From Fusarium oxysporum f. sp. lycopersici 4287 (lineage: Eukaryota; Ascomycota; Sordariomycetes; Hypocreales; Nectriaceae), in NCBI RefSeq assembly GCF_000149955.1, contig NC_030986.1:3650484-3714483 (forward strand): a DNA stretch of 64,000 nucleotides, written 5' to 3'. Position numbers and translations under genes: made by a program. The notes under the pieces are model-generated. The model was given only the letters and a program-made list of their open reading frames with translations. It made no database searches and was not told the origin of the DNA. Below, piece after piece: positions 24,951 through 36,507 of the stretch (position 1 is its first letter; each line of letters starts with the position of its first letter).

Positions 24951-27010
24951 CTATGTAGCTGCTGTTTTTGTACCGCGGTTCACGCCGGGCAGATTGTTAC
25001 TGACCCGTTTGGCTTGGTGAGCTGGGCTAAGTAACGTTCTTGTCAATTCTGGCGACTCCGATAGTCGTGCCGAGAGTGAAGGAGACTGCGTGATTTGGGC
25101 GTTGGGAGGCACAGAAGCTTGGTGCGCACCACGGCTGGTCATATCGTCTGCAGGTGCCTCCGCTGGAGCAGCTGTAGGGTGCATCTTGTGAAGTAAATGA
25201 TTTGGATTGGCCCACGGCGTCTCTCGAAGGAATTGTTCACCAGCGGGTCCGAGGCGATCAAATGGCTGAGCATAGTATTCCTCGCGTCGTTGGTTTACTG
25301 GCTTATGTCGTGATCGCTTGGCTCGCTTACGATAGTCAGCTCAGTGCTCTGGGAGCTGACCTGTGTTATCAACGTACCTCAATGGCAGCTATATCATCTT
25401 CCAGTTCCGACGGTGTCGCTCCGGTCATCTCGGGGCCTGCGGGGAATCCTTCGTACTTTGCAATCGTAGCTAGTGCTGAGACCTCGGTGTTGTAGGCGAT
25501 CGCATTTCTCACACGTTGTGCGGGATCCTTGGGGTAGAGCAAGCCGCAGTCCTGCAAGCTGTGTGCGCTTCGCCTTGCAGTTTGGATGTCGTACCACTCT
25601 TGGTTAAGTGCTTCTAGGGTCCTTTCTCTCTTCTCACGAACCGCTTGGTAGTACTGGCCCCATATTTGGGCTCGCTGGGCAACGGACCGTCTTTCGTGAG
25701 CCTTGAGGCGATATTCGTGTTCATTGTTTATTTCGCGTAATTTTTGTTCTAGTCGATCATCTAAACACTGCTTCATGTTTAGGTACTCGGGATGTGTCGG
25801 TTCGCTGGCAAGGAGTGACTGTTCTTCCTCTTCCAGTCTTTCAAGTCGGTCCTTGTAGAGCCTAGACAAGACGTCAGCGGGTATATGCTTGCTTTCACGA
25901 TACAACGTACCTGTCACGAAACACCCCAAACATTTCCTCGATGACAGTCCAATCCTTGAAAGCGGCTTGTTTTCGTTCCACTGTGATAAAATAAGTATGG
26001 TGACCTGGATCATGAGTAAATTTGTTCTTACGCTCTTCATCATGTGCAGTAGCTGAGTCAACTTCTTCGTCTGCATCGGCATCAGCTTCGTCGTGGTGAT
26101 CCACGTCTGTTCCTCTGGCGCTGTCGCGCGCGCCATCATGACTTCCGCTGTCAGTGTCGGGATCAAGATCAGCAACAGCTGCAGCTGCTTTTCGTTTGGA
26201 TCCGCGGGTGTTCTTTTTTACGGCATGTGAAAGACGCTCTGCTAGATCAGTCTCTCGGTTGGTAGATCTCTTTTGGGGAGAAGCATCAGTGTCTTCAGCA
26301 GGTGTATGTGTGCCGGTGCTTTCATGTGCAGGGGTGGGCCCGTCTTCTTGCAGAATGGTCTCTTCAGGCTGCTGGGGGGTGTTCACATCAGTCGCATGCT
26401 CTGAACTTGCTCGTTTTCTAAGCGGCTGTTCGGTTTCTGATTGATCGGCGGCGGGTGAACGCTTCCGCTTTCGCTCTTGGGCGTCATTTTTGTGCTCGTC
26501 TTCCTCTCCTGCGTTGTGTGCGATCGCATGTTTTGTTGGTGAATCTTCACCAAGTGTGGGGAAGCCAGTAGAAGCATCGTCGTCGTCTATTGCAGATTCG
26601 TCCTCGTCGTCGTTGTGTAGGTTGGCGGTCCTGCGTAGCTTGCTGGGAGTGTGTTCGTAGACTTGGCCATCATTAAATTGGTCTACCACGACGTCTCGTT
26701 GCCTCTGATGTTTTGGCGTATCATATAGTCGCTCAGTTTCAGCTTCTGTGACGTTGCCATCCGAGGGTACGTCGGAGTGGGCGTCAGAGAGGACGCTGTC
26801 CGAGTCGGAGGTAGGTGGAGGCTTCTTTCGAGGGCTGCGCCTGACGCTATCTTCGTCATCATGATCGAGATTCATATGCTCAATGTCTTCGTCGTTGTCG
26901 TCTTTAGTGTCAACCTCACTGAGGGGGCTGGAGATGTTGCTGTCCTCATGATCGGCAACTCCAAGCGCCGGGGAGGAGAGAGGCGGAGGTGCGGAAGCAG
27001 TGGCAGCCAT
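24951..27010 (-). CDS. DEP1: transcriptional regulatory protein Dep1 (Rpd3L complex)
   Basis: Model complement(join(24951..25325,25378..25861,25911..25980,26032..27010)), 635 aa. Dep1 belongs to the Sds3-like family and is a structural subunit of the large Rpd3 histone deacetylase complex in the nucleus. The first half is disordered and highly acidic, with basic clusters such as ERKRKR. The Sds3-like core begins at ERKQAAFKDWTVIEEMFG and continues through YKDRLERLEEEEQSLL, EYLNMKQCLDDRLEQKL and AQRAQIWGQYYQ. The C-terminal exon (RAKRSRHKPVNQRREEYYAQPF) is basic. Intron 1 (25981..26031) is 51 bp with no stop in frame; splicing gives HDEELERKQAAF, whereas retention would insert 17 residues at the start of the core. 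The start is the first ATG of a long open exon. It is divergent from NOP12. Confidence 0.87.
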
Positions 27011-27682
27011 GGCTGCAAAAGAACGCGATTACGTGTCTATATATTGACTCGCTGAAATTATTGTGTTTGCTCGTATCGTTGGGTGGGAAAGAGTGCTTTG
27101 GTCGATCGCAAGATCGTGGGAGCGCGCCCGTGGTGACGGGTGAGGAGGAATGGTCGCTAGACAATCGAGGACACAGGATTTTGGAGTGGGAGCGTGAAAA
27201 GGCGAATGTGAGCTAAGAAACAACCGATTGGCTCGATCTCTGATCGGCATGAGAGATTCCAAAGAGGACTTTGAGGTAAGGAAGAGCTAGGAAACTTGTA
27301 TTCGACAAGTTGGGCTGGTGGAGGGGAACAGAGAGTAGAGAGAGGAATGGGATGGGTGCGGTGCGGCCCCGGTTTGCGCTGGCTGCCCTGGGCGCCTCTG
27401 GGCTTGGGGCGAGCGCCGAAGCGGCCCTGCTGAGAGAATGACGGGGCCCGTAAAAGGGCGGTCCCTGACGGCAGAAATGCTCACTGTCAGTGCCACGAGA
27501 GCTTATCCATTGGCTGAGGTTATCTAACCAATGACGATGTCCCGAGCAATCTGATTGTGGGTCTTCCGGACTGAACCTGGGACTTTTTTCTGGCTCATGT
27601 CTTTTTCCGTCGCAGGTCAAAAAGAGTGCACGAGAGTCGACAACTTTTCCAATTCAGCCCAAACAGTACTGAATCTGACACA
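27011..27682. other. divergent promoter region of DEP1 and NOP12
   Basis: 670 bp between divergent start codons of two nuclear housekeeping genes. It is GC-rich around 27.35-27.45 kb and probably carries both promoters. No gene seen. Confidence 0.5.
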
Positions 27683-29525
27683 ATGGCAAAACGGTAAGTT
27701 GCCAATCCTTGATACCTTTACGGATAAAGACCTAACAAAAAACAGTTCAAAGGGCCTGACAGCTTCTTCCAAGGCGGTGGACCCCACCCTCGACGCTCTT
27801 TTTGCGTCCAGTGTAAGTTTTGCGACATCGAGCCATTTGACTTGATCCATGCTCATCATTTGCAGGCTGGTCCTGTCCAGGCTCCCGCTAAGTCAAGATA
27901 CTCGACGTTGGTGGAACAAAAGGTTCGGGAACCTCCCAAGCCAAGGGTGCAGCTCGAAGAACAAGACGCCGACGATGAGGTCCTCTCTGAGATTAGCGAA
28001 GAGCTGAGCTTCGAAGAAGATGGCCCCTCAGACGAGGAAGAGGATGGATCCGACGCTTCGGAGCCAGAGGGGGAGAGCGAAGACGAGCAAGAGCAAGAGG
28101 AAGAATCTTCAGACGAGCCCATGAAGGATGCGCCAGTGGAGCTCGACGACATTATTGATGCGACAGAAGACAAGTCAAACAAGGATCGAAAACGAAAGAG
28201 AAAAAACGAAAACGACGATCTGGAGGGCAGATATCTGGACAAACTTGTTGCGGAGGAGGAAGCTGAGCGCGCCGGTAAGCGACAAAAGAACGACGCTCTG
28301 AATAAGACCGAAAAGGCTGTCGCGGAGGATGAGGACGCCGGCAACGACAGTGATATTCCCGTCCATGAGACCCTCGCCAAGGACAGCAAATCATCAGACC
28401 TTGAGAAGGCAGCGCGAACAGTCTTCCTCGCCAACGTGTCCACAGAAGCAATCAATTCCAAGGCCGCCAAGAAGACCCTCATGGCCCATCTGTCATCCAT
28501 TTTGGATAAAGATGCCACTCCTCCGCAGACTATCGAGTCGCTGCGTTTCCGTTCCGTTGCTTTCGCAGGCGGCTCTCTCCCTAAGCGTGCAGCTTACATT
28601 ACTAAGAGCCTGATGGACGCGACGACCAAGTCCGCCAATGCATATGTCGTGTACTCAACCTCAGCGGCTGCTCGCAAGGCTGCCGCAGAGCTCAATGGTA
28701 CCCAGGTCCTCGAAAGGCACCTGAGAGTCGACAGCGTCGCCCACCCCAGTCCCACAGATCACCGCCGATGTGTGTTTGTTGGCAACCTCGGGTTTGTTGA
28801 CGATGAGACCGTCTTGAACACCAACGCGGATGGTGACACTACGGAGAAGAAGAAGAACAAGACCCCATCCGATGTCGAAGAAGGTCTTTGGCGAACTTTC
28901 AGCACTCAGGGCAAGGTTGAAAACGTCCGAGTAGTTCGAGATTCCAAGACTCGTGTAGGCAAGGGTTTCGCCTATGTCCAATTTTATGTAAGTCCATGGT
29001 TGTCTTACTTCGATCGGACCAGCTGCTAACATTATTTTCCAGGATGGCAACGATGTCGAGGCGGCCTTACTCCTTGATGGCAAGAAATTCCCTCCCATGT
29101 TACCGCGTAAGTTGCGAGTCACTCGAGCCAAGGATCCTCGCAAGACAGCTCTGGCCCAGGAGCGAGCCAGGGGCAAGAACGTCGTTCCTAATGGCGCCGC
29201 CAAGAGCACAAAATACAAGCACAAGGCTACACCTGAGGAGCAGTCCATGGCTGGACGTACAAGCAAGCTTCTCGGCCGCTCGGCCGCCGTGCAGCAACGC
29301 CACAAGAAGCGCCCCTCAACACAGGGTGCTTCCGAGGATGCTCAGAACATTCCGTCCAACATCAAAGGACCCGAACAGTTCGTTTTTGAAGGCCGCCGTG
29401 CTTCAGCTAAGGACGGCACACCCAAAGATCTCAAACTTGGTAAGAAGGGCAAGGGTAAGGGCAGGTCCAGCAGGCCCCAAAACCGGGGCGCAAGGAGAGC
29501 TGCCGAGTGGAAGAAGAAGAGCTGA
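27683..29525 (+). CDS. NOP12: nucleolar RNA-binding protein Nop12
   Basis: Model join(27683..27693,27746..27812,27866..28987,29043..29525), 560 aa. Nop12 is a nucleolar protein needed for 60S subunit maturation and 5.8S/25S rRNA processing. A long Asp/Glu/Ser-rich acidic segment and Lys/Arg clusters (DRKRKRKNENDD) fill the first third. RRM1 runs from RTVFLANVS to ERHLRVDSV, and RRM2 from RCVFVGNLGF through KVENVRVVRDS and VGKGFAYVQFYDG. The tail is very basic and ends in NRGARRAAEWKKKS, typical for the family. The first exon is 11 bp (MAKR split by the intron) and the second 67 bp; both junctions keep the frame (SRSKGLTASSK-like start after MAKR). The intron at 28988..29042 lies inside RRM2. 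Length and domain order match Nop12 well. Confidence 0.9.
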
Positions 29526-30309
29526 GCGTTTTATGGTGAATAGCACTCATATCGCTAGTGGTTGACATGTGGGATGTGTGCTCTTTTCATACGTGAGATG
29601 AGGACGAGGATGGTGTTGTTAAAAAAGAGGGCCCCACGTCCCGGAAAGTTTGCGAGTGATTTTTCGGCCTTGGCTGCCCTGGCAAGTTCTGGCCGCTTAG
29701 ATGAGAGACGAAGGTACTTGTATACTTATCGGGGTGATGGTGAAAAGTTCATAGAGTTGCACAGAGTTCATCAGTATATGAAGCACTAATTCTGTCTTAT
29801 GTATTTAAAGCTTACGCACTTTTGTGGTTTTTGTGTTAAGATTCAGAATTCTAAGACGGAATCTTACTACAAATCATGATTACATCACGACGACTTCGTT
29901 GAAGCTAGCCCAGTACGTTGGTGTGATAGTGGTTCCCATATCAACGACATAACACGAGGTAGTGGGCAAAACTATTTTAATGAAAATGGATATATCATCA
30001 ATTTTACGTGCCTGCTAACAAAGGCACCAAGCTTGCGTCGAGGGATAGTCTCGTCTATAAGGACCTAGCACCAACATTCAAGACCATGTACTAACGGGGT
30101 ACCCTGAGCCAAACTCTGGCGCTTGGTGACCAACACATCTTTACCCCCATATGTGTGCCACCTCAAAAATCTCGGGAATCTTAAACAACTTCCTCCACAA
30201 CTCTTTTCTGTACATTGCTTCGCGGGCATGAGCCCTGTCCGAGCCATCGCTTAAAACATGTCGTCAAAGAAGTCGAAAGAGATTACATAAACTCGCCTTG
30301 TGCGATCGT
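29526..30309. other. convergent 3' intergenic region
   Basis: 780 bp between the stop codons of NOP12 (+) and alpha-tubulin (-). AT-rich, no gene supported. Confidence 0.5.
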
Positions 30310-32021
30310 CTAGTACTCGAGCTCCTCCTCAGGCTCGAAGGAGTCGGCAGCAACCTCCTCGTAATCCTTCTCCAGAGCAGCGAGATCCTCTCGGGCCTCG
30401 GTGAACTCGCCTTCCTCCATACCCTCACCAACGTACCAGTGGACGAAAGCACGCTTGCTGTGCATGAGGTCGAACTTGTAGTCGAGTCGGGACCAAGCCT
30501 CAGCGATGGCGGTGGTGTTGGAAAGCATAGAGACGGATCGCTTGACGGGGGCAAGACCTCCAGCCTCAGGAGCGGCGGGGACAGCCATGGGCTTCTGGTA
30601 GTTGATGCCGAGCTTGAAACCAGTGGGGCACCACTCAACCAAGTTGAATGAGGCCTTGGCCTTGAGGGCAGCGATAGCGGCGTTACAGTCGCGGGGAACG
30701 ACATCACCGCGGTACAGAAGAGCGACAGCCATGTACTTGCCGTTTCGGGGATCGCAGACAACCATCTGGTTGTTGGGCTCGAAGCCTGTGGGGAGTCAGT
30801 ATCTTCGAGGATGCGCCTATAACATGAGCAAGACTTACACTGGAAGGTAAGCTCCTGGACCTTGAAGCTCTCGTGCTCACTCTTGGCAGAGGAGATGACA
30901 GGGGCGTAGCTGATGAGAGGGTAGTGAATTCGAGGGTAGGGAACCAAGTTGGTCTGGAACTCGTTGAGATCGACGTTGAGGGCACCGTCAAATCGGAGAG
31001 AGGAGGTGATGGAGCTGACAACCTGGGCAATGAGGCGGTTCAGGTGCTCGTACGAGGGTCGAGGAATATCGAGGTTGCGACGGCAGATGTCGTAAACAGC
31101 CTCGTTATCGACGAGGAAAGTACAGTCAGAGTTCTCAATAGTGCTGTGAGTAGAGAGAACAGCGTTGTAAGGCTCAACGACGGCAGTCGAGGTTCGGGGA
31201 GCAGGGTAGACGGCGAACTCGAGCTTGGACTTCTTGCCGTACTCGGTAGAGAGACGCTCGAGGAGAAGAGCACCGAAACCAGAACCGGTACCACCACCGA
31301 AGGAGTGGAAGATCAGGAAACCCTGAAGAGACTGGCAGTTGTCTGAGTTGTGCGGTTAGCGTTGAGTGCAAGTACAGGGAATCGAAAAAGCTCACCGGCG
31401 ACGCGACGAATGCGGTCAATGACATTGTCAACCATCTCCTTGCCAATGGTGTAGTGACCACGAGCATAGTTGTTGGCGGCATCCTCCTTGCCACTGATCA
31501 ACAACTCGGGGTGGAAAAGATTACGGTATTCGCCAGTTCGGATCTCGTCAATAGGAGAGGGGTCAAGATCGACGAAGAGAGATCGAGGAACATGCTTGCC
31601 GCTGCTGGTCTCAGTGAAGAAAGTCTCGAAAGAACCAGGGTCACCAATATCGGGAGCATTGGGGTCGGGGCGACCATCGGGGCCGAGACCGTGCTCGAGA
31701 AGGTAGCTATTCAGAGGCCAGTCAGCTTCAGGTTCGTGACGGTGGCGTTATTTGACAATTCAGGGAGACAACGTACAGCTCCCAAGCAGAGTTACCGAGC
31801 TGGGTACCAGCCTGGCCCAGGTGGAGGTGAAGAATCTGGATAGCAGAGAATCAGCATCGCGAGGTCGGATAGCAGCTTCAACGGATAATAAGGGGGCGCC
31901 CCAGCTGCACAGCTCCAGACACCAAGTGGAACACACAAATGGTATCTCGAGCAGAGCGAAGCAATGCAATGCAGCGGAGAGACGGGCTGCAGCATAATTG
32001 TAAACATACCTCGCCCTTCAT
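30310..32021 (-). CDS. TUB1: alpha-tubulin
   Basis: Model complement(join(30310..30785,30839..31342,31396..31706,31777..31835,32010..32021)), 453 aa. Alpha-tubulin pairs with beta-tubulin to form microtubules. The tubulin signature GGGTGSG is present in [16 protein letters not shown]. Other landmarks are [15 protein letters not shown] near the N-terminus, [33 protein letters not shown], and an acidic tail ending EEELEY with a terminal Tyr. The first exon codes only MKGE, and the intron directly after the start is a known position in fungal alpha-tubulins. Codon use is strongly C-ending (e.g. AAC, TTC, CTC), as expected for a highly expressed gene. Fusarium species carry two alpha-tubulin genes; which paralogue this is cannot be decided here. 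Confidence 0.97.
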
Positions 32022-33192
32022 TTTGTCTGGATGAAGCTAAAGAAGCTACGACGAGAGGTTGAAGTCGGGGGAGGAAAAGATGGGGAGAGAAATACTGTAC
32101 GCGCGCAGCGCTTGAAGGGGGAAGGGAAAGAAGGGGCCGGAGGTGGTGATGGTTTTCGGGGTGGGTGTTTGGAGGTTCCAATCTGTGGGTGCAGTGGGAC
32201 ATCCAATTGGTGGCGGGGTCGTCAACAAACATGCTAGGCGCGCCGGAGCTATCAGGCGGTACATGTGCAACAGGCAAATTTTGGCAGTGCCAGCGAGTAC
32301 CCGAGGTGCCTCTCACCGCCAATTGACAGGGAAGCCTGGGGACCCTTGACAGTGGGAGAACTGCGCTTGCAAGGGGCATTCAGGTGGGATCTGCTCACCC
32401 GGGAATGGTTTGTTGGCATTACCTAGATCCAGCGATAGGTAGTAATAGAGAGTTGCTCCCTATCGAACAGCTGCAGTGTATTGGCTTTCATACACAGCAT
32501 CTCTATCAACTTACCTACTTACCTAACTACTACCTCGTAGCTTTGAGCTACAGAATTGCGACATGTCGATTCTAATTGGAGAGTGGGGGAGATGCTGAAC
32601 TAAAAAAAAAAAAAAAACACTTGTTCGTCCGTGCCTGTATTTCAATGTAACTATATCTCGATATGCTTCCTTGCCTCTTTAGAGCAGCTAGACTCAATGC
32701 TCTTGGACATTTCATGTTACCTGGCTTATCCAATTTGGTTCCAACTTGAATATCTTGTAGCTGAGGCGTGTATTAATTTCGGTGCCTGAAACCATTGTTC
32801 TAGGCTACCAGATATCTAGGAATGCAACAAGGCACCAGCATATCACGCTCGGGACGGAATTTTGAGTGATGCCGAAGAATTATACAGATGACAAAGATTA
32901 CCAACACAATGAGACTCCCTGGCTACAGACAAAACCATACTATAGAGGGGACGTATCGTTAGAGCATTGGTTTTCATGTTTAGGGAAAAGTCTATAAAAC
33001 CCTTCAAGTGCCAATATCCCTTAACTCTGTACAACTACTGGAAGTCCTGTTCGTGAGTGTTGAGTTATAGAACTACCCTTAGATTGTCGGCCCTCAGGGA
33101 GAAACAAAAACCCAGGGCCTGTATTTCAAGTAAGAAAAAGATGTAGGTAAATTCAGTGTAAATTTAAGAGGCCTTTCTATTGGCAATTTTTG
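32022..33192. other. tubulin promoter and gene-free DNA
   Basis: The first 400 bp upstream of the tubulin start are purine/pyrimidine-skewed and fit a strong promoter. Beyond 32.4 kb the sequence turns AT-rich with no supported coding capacity. Confidence 0.5.
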
Positions 33193-33366
33193 TCACTCAA
33201 GATAAAGGTCCTCTAGGCTTTCTTGCCTCCCTAATACACATCTAGAATCATATTCGGCGGATATGAATGGGTCCTCGTCTTGTTTCTTTAATGGCGCTGC
33301 CACTCGGGAGATTAAAGTTACGATCAAACCTTTGATATCGATATCGTTTGGCAACGGCTCTGCCAT
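33193..33366 (-). pseudogene. coding-like relic flanking the catabolic cluster
   Basis: A 57-codon frame from ATG at 33366 to TGA at 33193 has protein-like composition (MAEPLPNDIDIKGLIV... to GRQESLEDLYLE). Coding-like sequence continues in frame past the stop for about 35 codons. A degenerate relative of its 3' part, sharing RQE-x-LE-x-L, lies near 43.56 kb in the same orientation. I do not recognise the family. It may be the remains of a duplicated gene or of a mobile element. Confidence 0.4.
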
Positions 33367-33933
33367 CGTTTAATCATATATATAAGCCCATTAGGTACTA
33401 ATGTAGGCGCTACCCTATCCTGAAAATATTCAATAGTCGGAATGGACAGCGATATAAGCAGTAAATAAGCCAATAAGAAACGTCTATGTATCTCATGGAG
33501 ATGGCGACTTCGCTCGACGTAGGATACACCAAAAAAAAGCCAAAGAATTCATGGTGACGAACACTAAAGGCATTGGCTACTCAGACATATTGCCCTTAAA
33601 AGGTATCCAAGATCATCTACATCCCAGAGGCTGCAAAACACTCTTGAAGCAAATCTTCGTATTATCCGTGCCGTAACTTCGACCGATCTGCTTCAACAAA
33701 CCACACCTAAGCAGAAGAACTCACTGAAGACCCATTGCTTGAATTCAGCATTCTCATATTGCTGTTTCGAGCTTGTTGGGAAGGACAACCTAGAGCTGGT
33801 GTATGATTGAAATAACCAGAGAAGAGGTAAATAAAAATATTGATTTAAACTGGAAGCTAGATAGCTAGCAATGGATCAGGCAGTAGAGTAAACTGACAGA
33901 AAATGAAATGCTCATCTTTCACGATAAAAAAGC
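33367..33933. other. AT-rich gene-free stretch
   Basis: Between the relic and the permease pseudogene stop codon. No supported feature. Confidence 0.5.
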
Positions 33934-35846
33934 CTAAGGCTTCACTCCTTCAATGTATGTTTCGCTACGGGATTCGCCAGAACCTTCCTGGTTCAAACCA
34001 CGGTCATGCTCTTGCTCTCTCCAAGCCCTCAGCATTTCTTGGTTAACCCCCTTGTAAGAACGGGAGCCATGAGAAAACCACAGGAGGGTAGAGAGTAATA
34101 CAGCACCCAAGAACACGGCCCAATTATAGTTCAGCGTCGCTCCAGTCCAATTTCCCTGAGGGGGGAAGCATTCCATTATCATCATATAGACGACCGTCAA
34201 GAAACCCAAGACATGAACAGGCTTGCCAAATCTGCCCATATTCCACGGGCCCGGAACCCATCGTCCATTGTCGAAGACTCTGAATATCATGTGTAGTGCG
34301 TACAATACCATGATCGCAATGACAGCAAGGGAGTAGATGGTCTCGGAAGCAATAGGGGAGAATCCCAGACATAGCATAAGCATGCCGCCAATCGTGAGAA
34401 ACATCGTTGTATAAATTGGCATATTGATCCGGGGCGAGACGTATGAGAGTTTGTCGTTGAAGAGCATCCCCCCATCCCGTGCAAAGGCAGCTGTCTGACA
34501 GGACATCATGACCAAAACGGCCGCGCCACCGATAGAGGTGTTCAGGAAGATGATAAGCAGGAAAGCTCCCGCGACCTTGAGACCCCAGCGATCTATTAGA
34601 AGAGTAAAGGCAGCGTAGCCGCTAAAGGGAGCCGGTTAGTGTTTGCACATATGGGTAACGTCTCGTGCTGCAAGGCAGAACACGGTACCAGTTCACTAGT
34701 GAAATGAGAGACTTACGCAGGGTCAGATGCCGCTGCTTCCATGTCGGTAATACAGAAAGCTTACAAGATGCAGAATAGCATACCCATGCCTGCTTGTAGA
34801 CAATACGTGTTGATGATGGAGCGAGGTGCAACTATTCGTGCATTATGAGTCTCTTCTGCCACGGCCGATGGTGCGTTCCAACCAGTAATGACCCACCCGG
34901 CACAAAAGAAGGTGAACGGAACAGAAACAGGTCTGCCCCAGTCACTGTAGTTGGTGTAGTCTCCAAAGTCGGTAGCGGCAGAAGTAAAAGGAATACCCTG
35001 GGTCTTTTGAGCGACGGGGAGTCCGATGACAAAACAGGCCGAGGAGACGAGAACAAGGGTTGCTGTTACTCTGGGTCAATAAAAATGATAAGGCATGAGA
35101 TGAAAGGACGCAGGTTTGGAAGCGTACCCGAGGAGATGAAAACAAGGCTGGCTTTATCCATCCTGATAGATGTCGTGAAAAACCATGCAGCGCAGGTACC
35201 TATGGCGACCGCAAAGATGATAGGATTGGTCGGTATCCAGCCGGTGAAGAGGCCGATGGCGGTGCAGATTGAACTGGACGATGCCCAAGCAAAACTGGCA
35301 ATGCTTGGAAGGGCATTCATGATGTTGGCCATGCCTGCGATGAAAGACATAGGGCGGGATATCGACGGAGGTGCGAGTGCAGCTGTCCACCAATAGTTGG
35401 CACCATTGACTGGCATCGATCAACAGAACTCTGCGGTTGTGAGAGCCCATGGGAGGAAAAGGAATGAAGGGATAAACCAGCCCCTGAATATTTACGGTCA
35501 GCGCAGAGTCCTCATTGTTTGAGTTACAGACCAGTTTACATAAGAGATATTCATACCAAGTCAGTCCCCAATAGCCGCCATAGTTTATTTGATAAGAGAC
35601 AGCTATGAAGATGCCGCACATGGGTCTATGACTATTGTTAGTCTTCAGTAAATACTTGATCGGGCCTTTGTCGCAAGCATCACGAGTATCGAGTAGAGGT
35701 AACTTGGTGACTTACGAAGCCATAGCCATTATGAGTGACATGGCGCCCAGAGAACGAAAGACTCTTGCGTATGAGGGGCTGTAACCAAAATCGTGAACAA
35801 CAGCATCTTCAGCAAAGTCGGACGCGATGGAGTTGCGAGGGTCCAT
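33934..35846 (-). pseudogene. APC-family amino acid/GABA-type permease, two in-frame stops
   Basis: Exons complement(33934..34621, 34717..35068, 35128..35483, 35557..35625, 35716..35846) join in one frame equivalent to 531 residues, typical for fungal APC permeases that import amino acids, GABA or choline-like compounds. Recognisable parts are an N-terminus MDPRNSIASDFAEDAVVHDF, SYQINYGGYWGLTWG, MPVNGANYWWTAALAPP, GWNAPSAVAEETHNA, and TDMEAAASDP next to GYAAFTLLIDRWG. Two codons are stops: TGA at 35420..35422 (where Ser is expected before SMPVNGA) and TAA at 34761..34763 (within the helix before AFCITDMEA). Neither lies in a possible intron: the flanking sequence offers no GT-AG pair of workable length and phase. 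All splice sites still look intact, so the loss is probably recent. It heads the minus-strand half of a catabolic cluster. Confidence 0.8.
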
Positions 35847-36507
35847 CTTCTTGTCGGCATCAGGGTCTCTATCAAAGTATAGATGCCATGGTGAGTTACC
35901 AGCTTTCGATTCAAACTGAAAGTGCTGAGAATTTATTCAAGTTGAAGAAAATTCAATAGAGACAAATGATAGAATAGAGAAAGGCTCGGGATTAATTTAT
36001 CCCTCTGATCAGAGAACAAGCCTCCCAAGTACCATTGAAGATATATATCATCTAGAGACGACACGATCAAGAACATTGTTGGCCAATCGCAGTAGATAGG
36101 CATACCCCAGATAGAGTTATCTTTCAGGTATCACCTAACCCTGCTTTAGCTGTATCTGATCGCGGGGTAATCATTCATTGGATCCATACCTAGATAGATA
36201 GCTTCAACTGAGATATGCGCTAGCCCTGATCATCGAGAACAAGATACGCATAAATAGGCCGTCGAATGGTTTTGGCAGCCTACGCACTGTTCCCGTGGTA
36301 CGAAGTATCCATCAGAATCTCAGCATCGGTTTGCGGCACGATATCAACACCTTGTAGTTAGCCACCCAGATAAAAGACGACTATCTATTGACAACAGTAT
36401 CATTAGCAACTGCTCAACGAGAACACTTTCTCAGGGGCTCAATATCATTTATCTCAGTTTCTTACTTCACCGGTCACTTCCGAGGTAGTTCAAACCAACC
36501 CGACCTC
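35847..36507. other. divergent promoter region in the catabolic cluster
   Basis: 660 bp between the permease pseudogene (-) and the FAD oxidoreductase (+) start codons. AT-rich; probably the shared control region of the cluster. No gene seen. Confidence 0.5.

Noticed and set aside
28152..28518. Minus-strand poly-Ser frames opposite NOP12
   Set aside because: Antisense shadow of the acidic and Lys-rich segment of NOP12.
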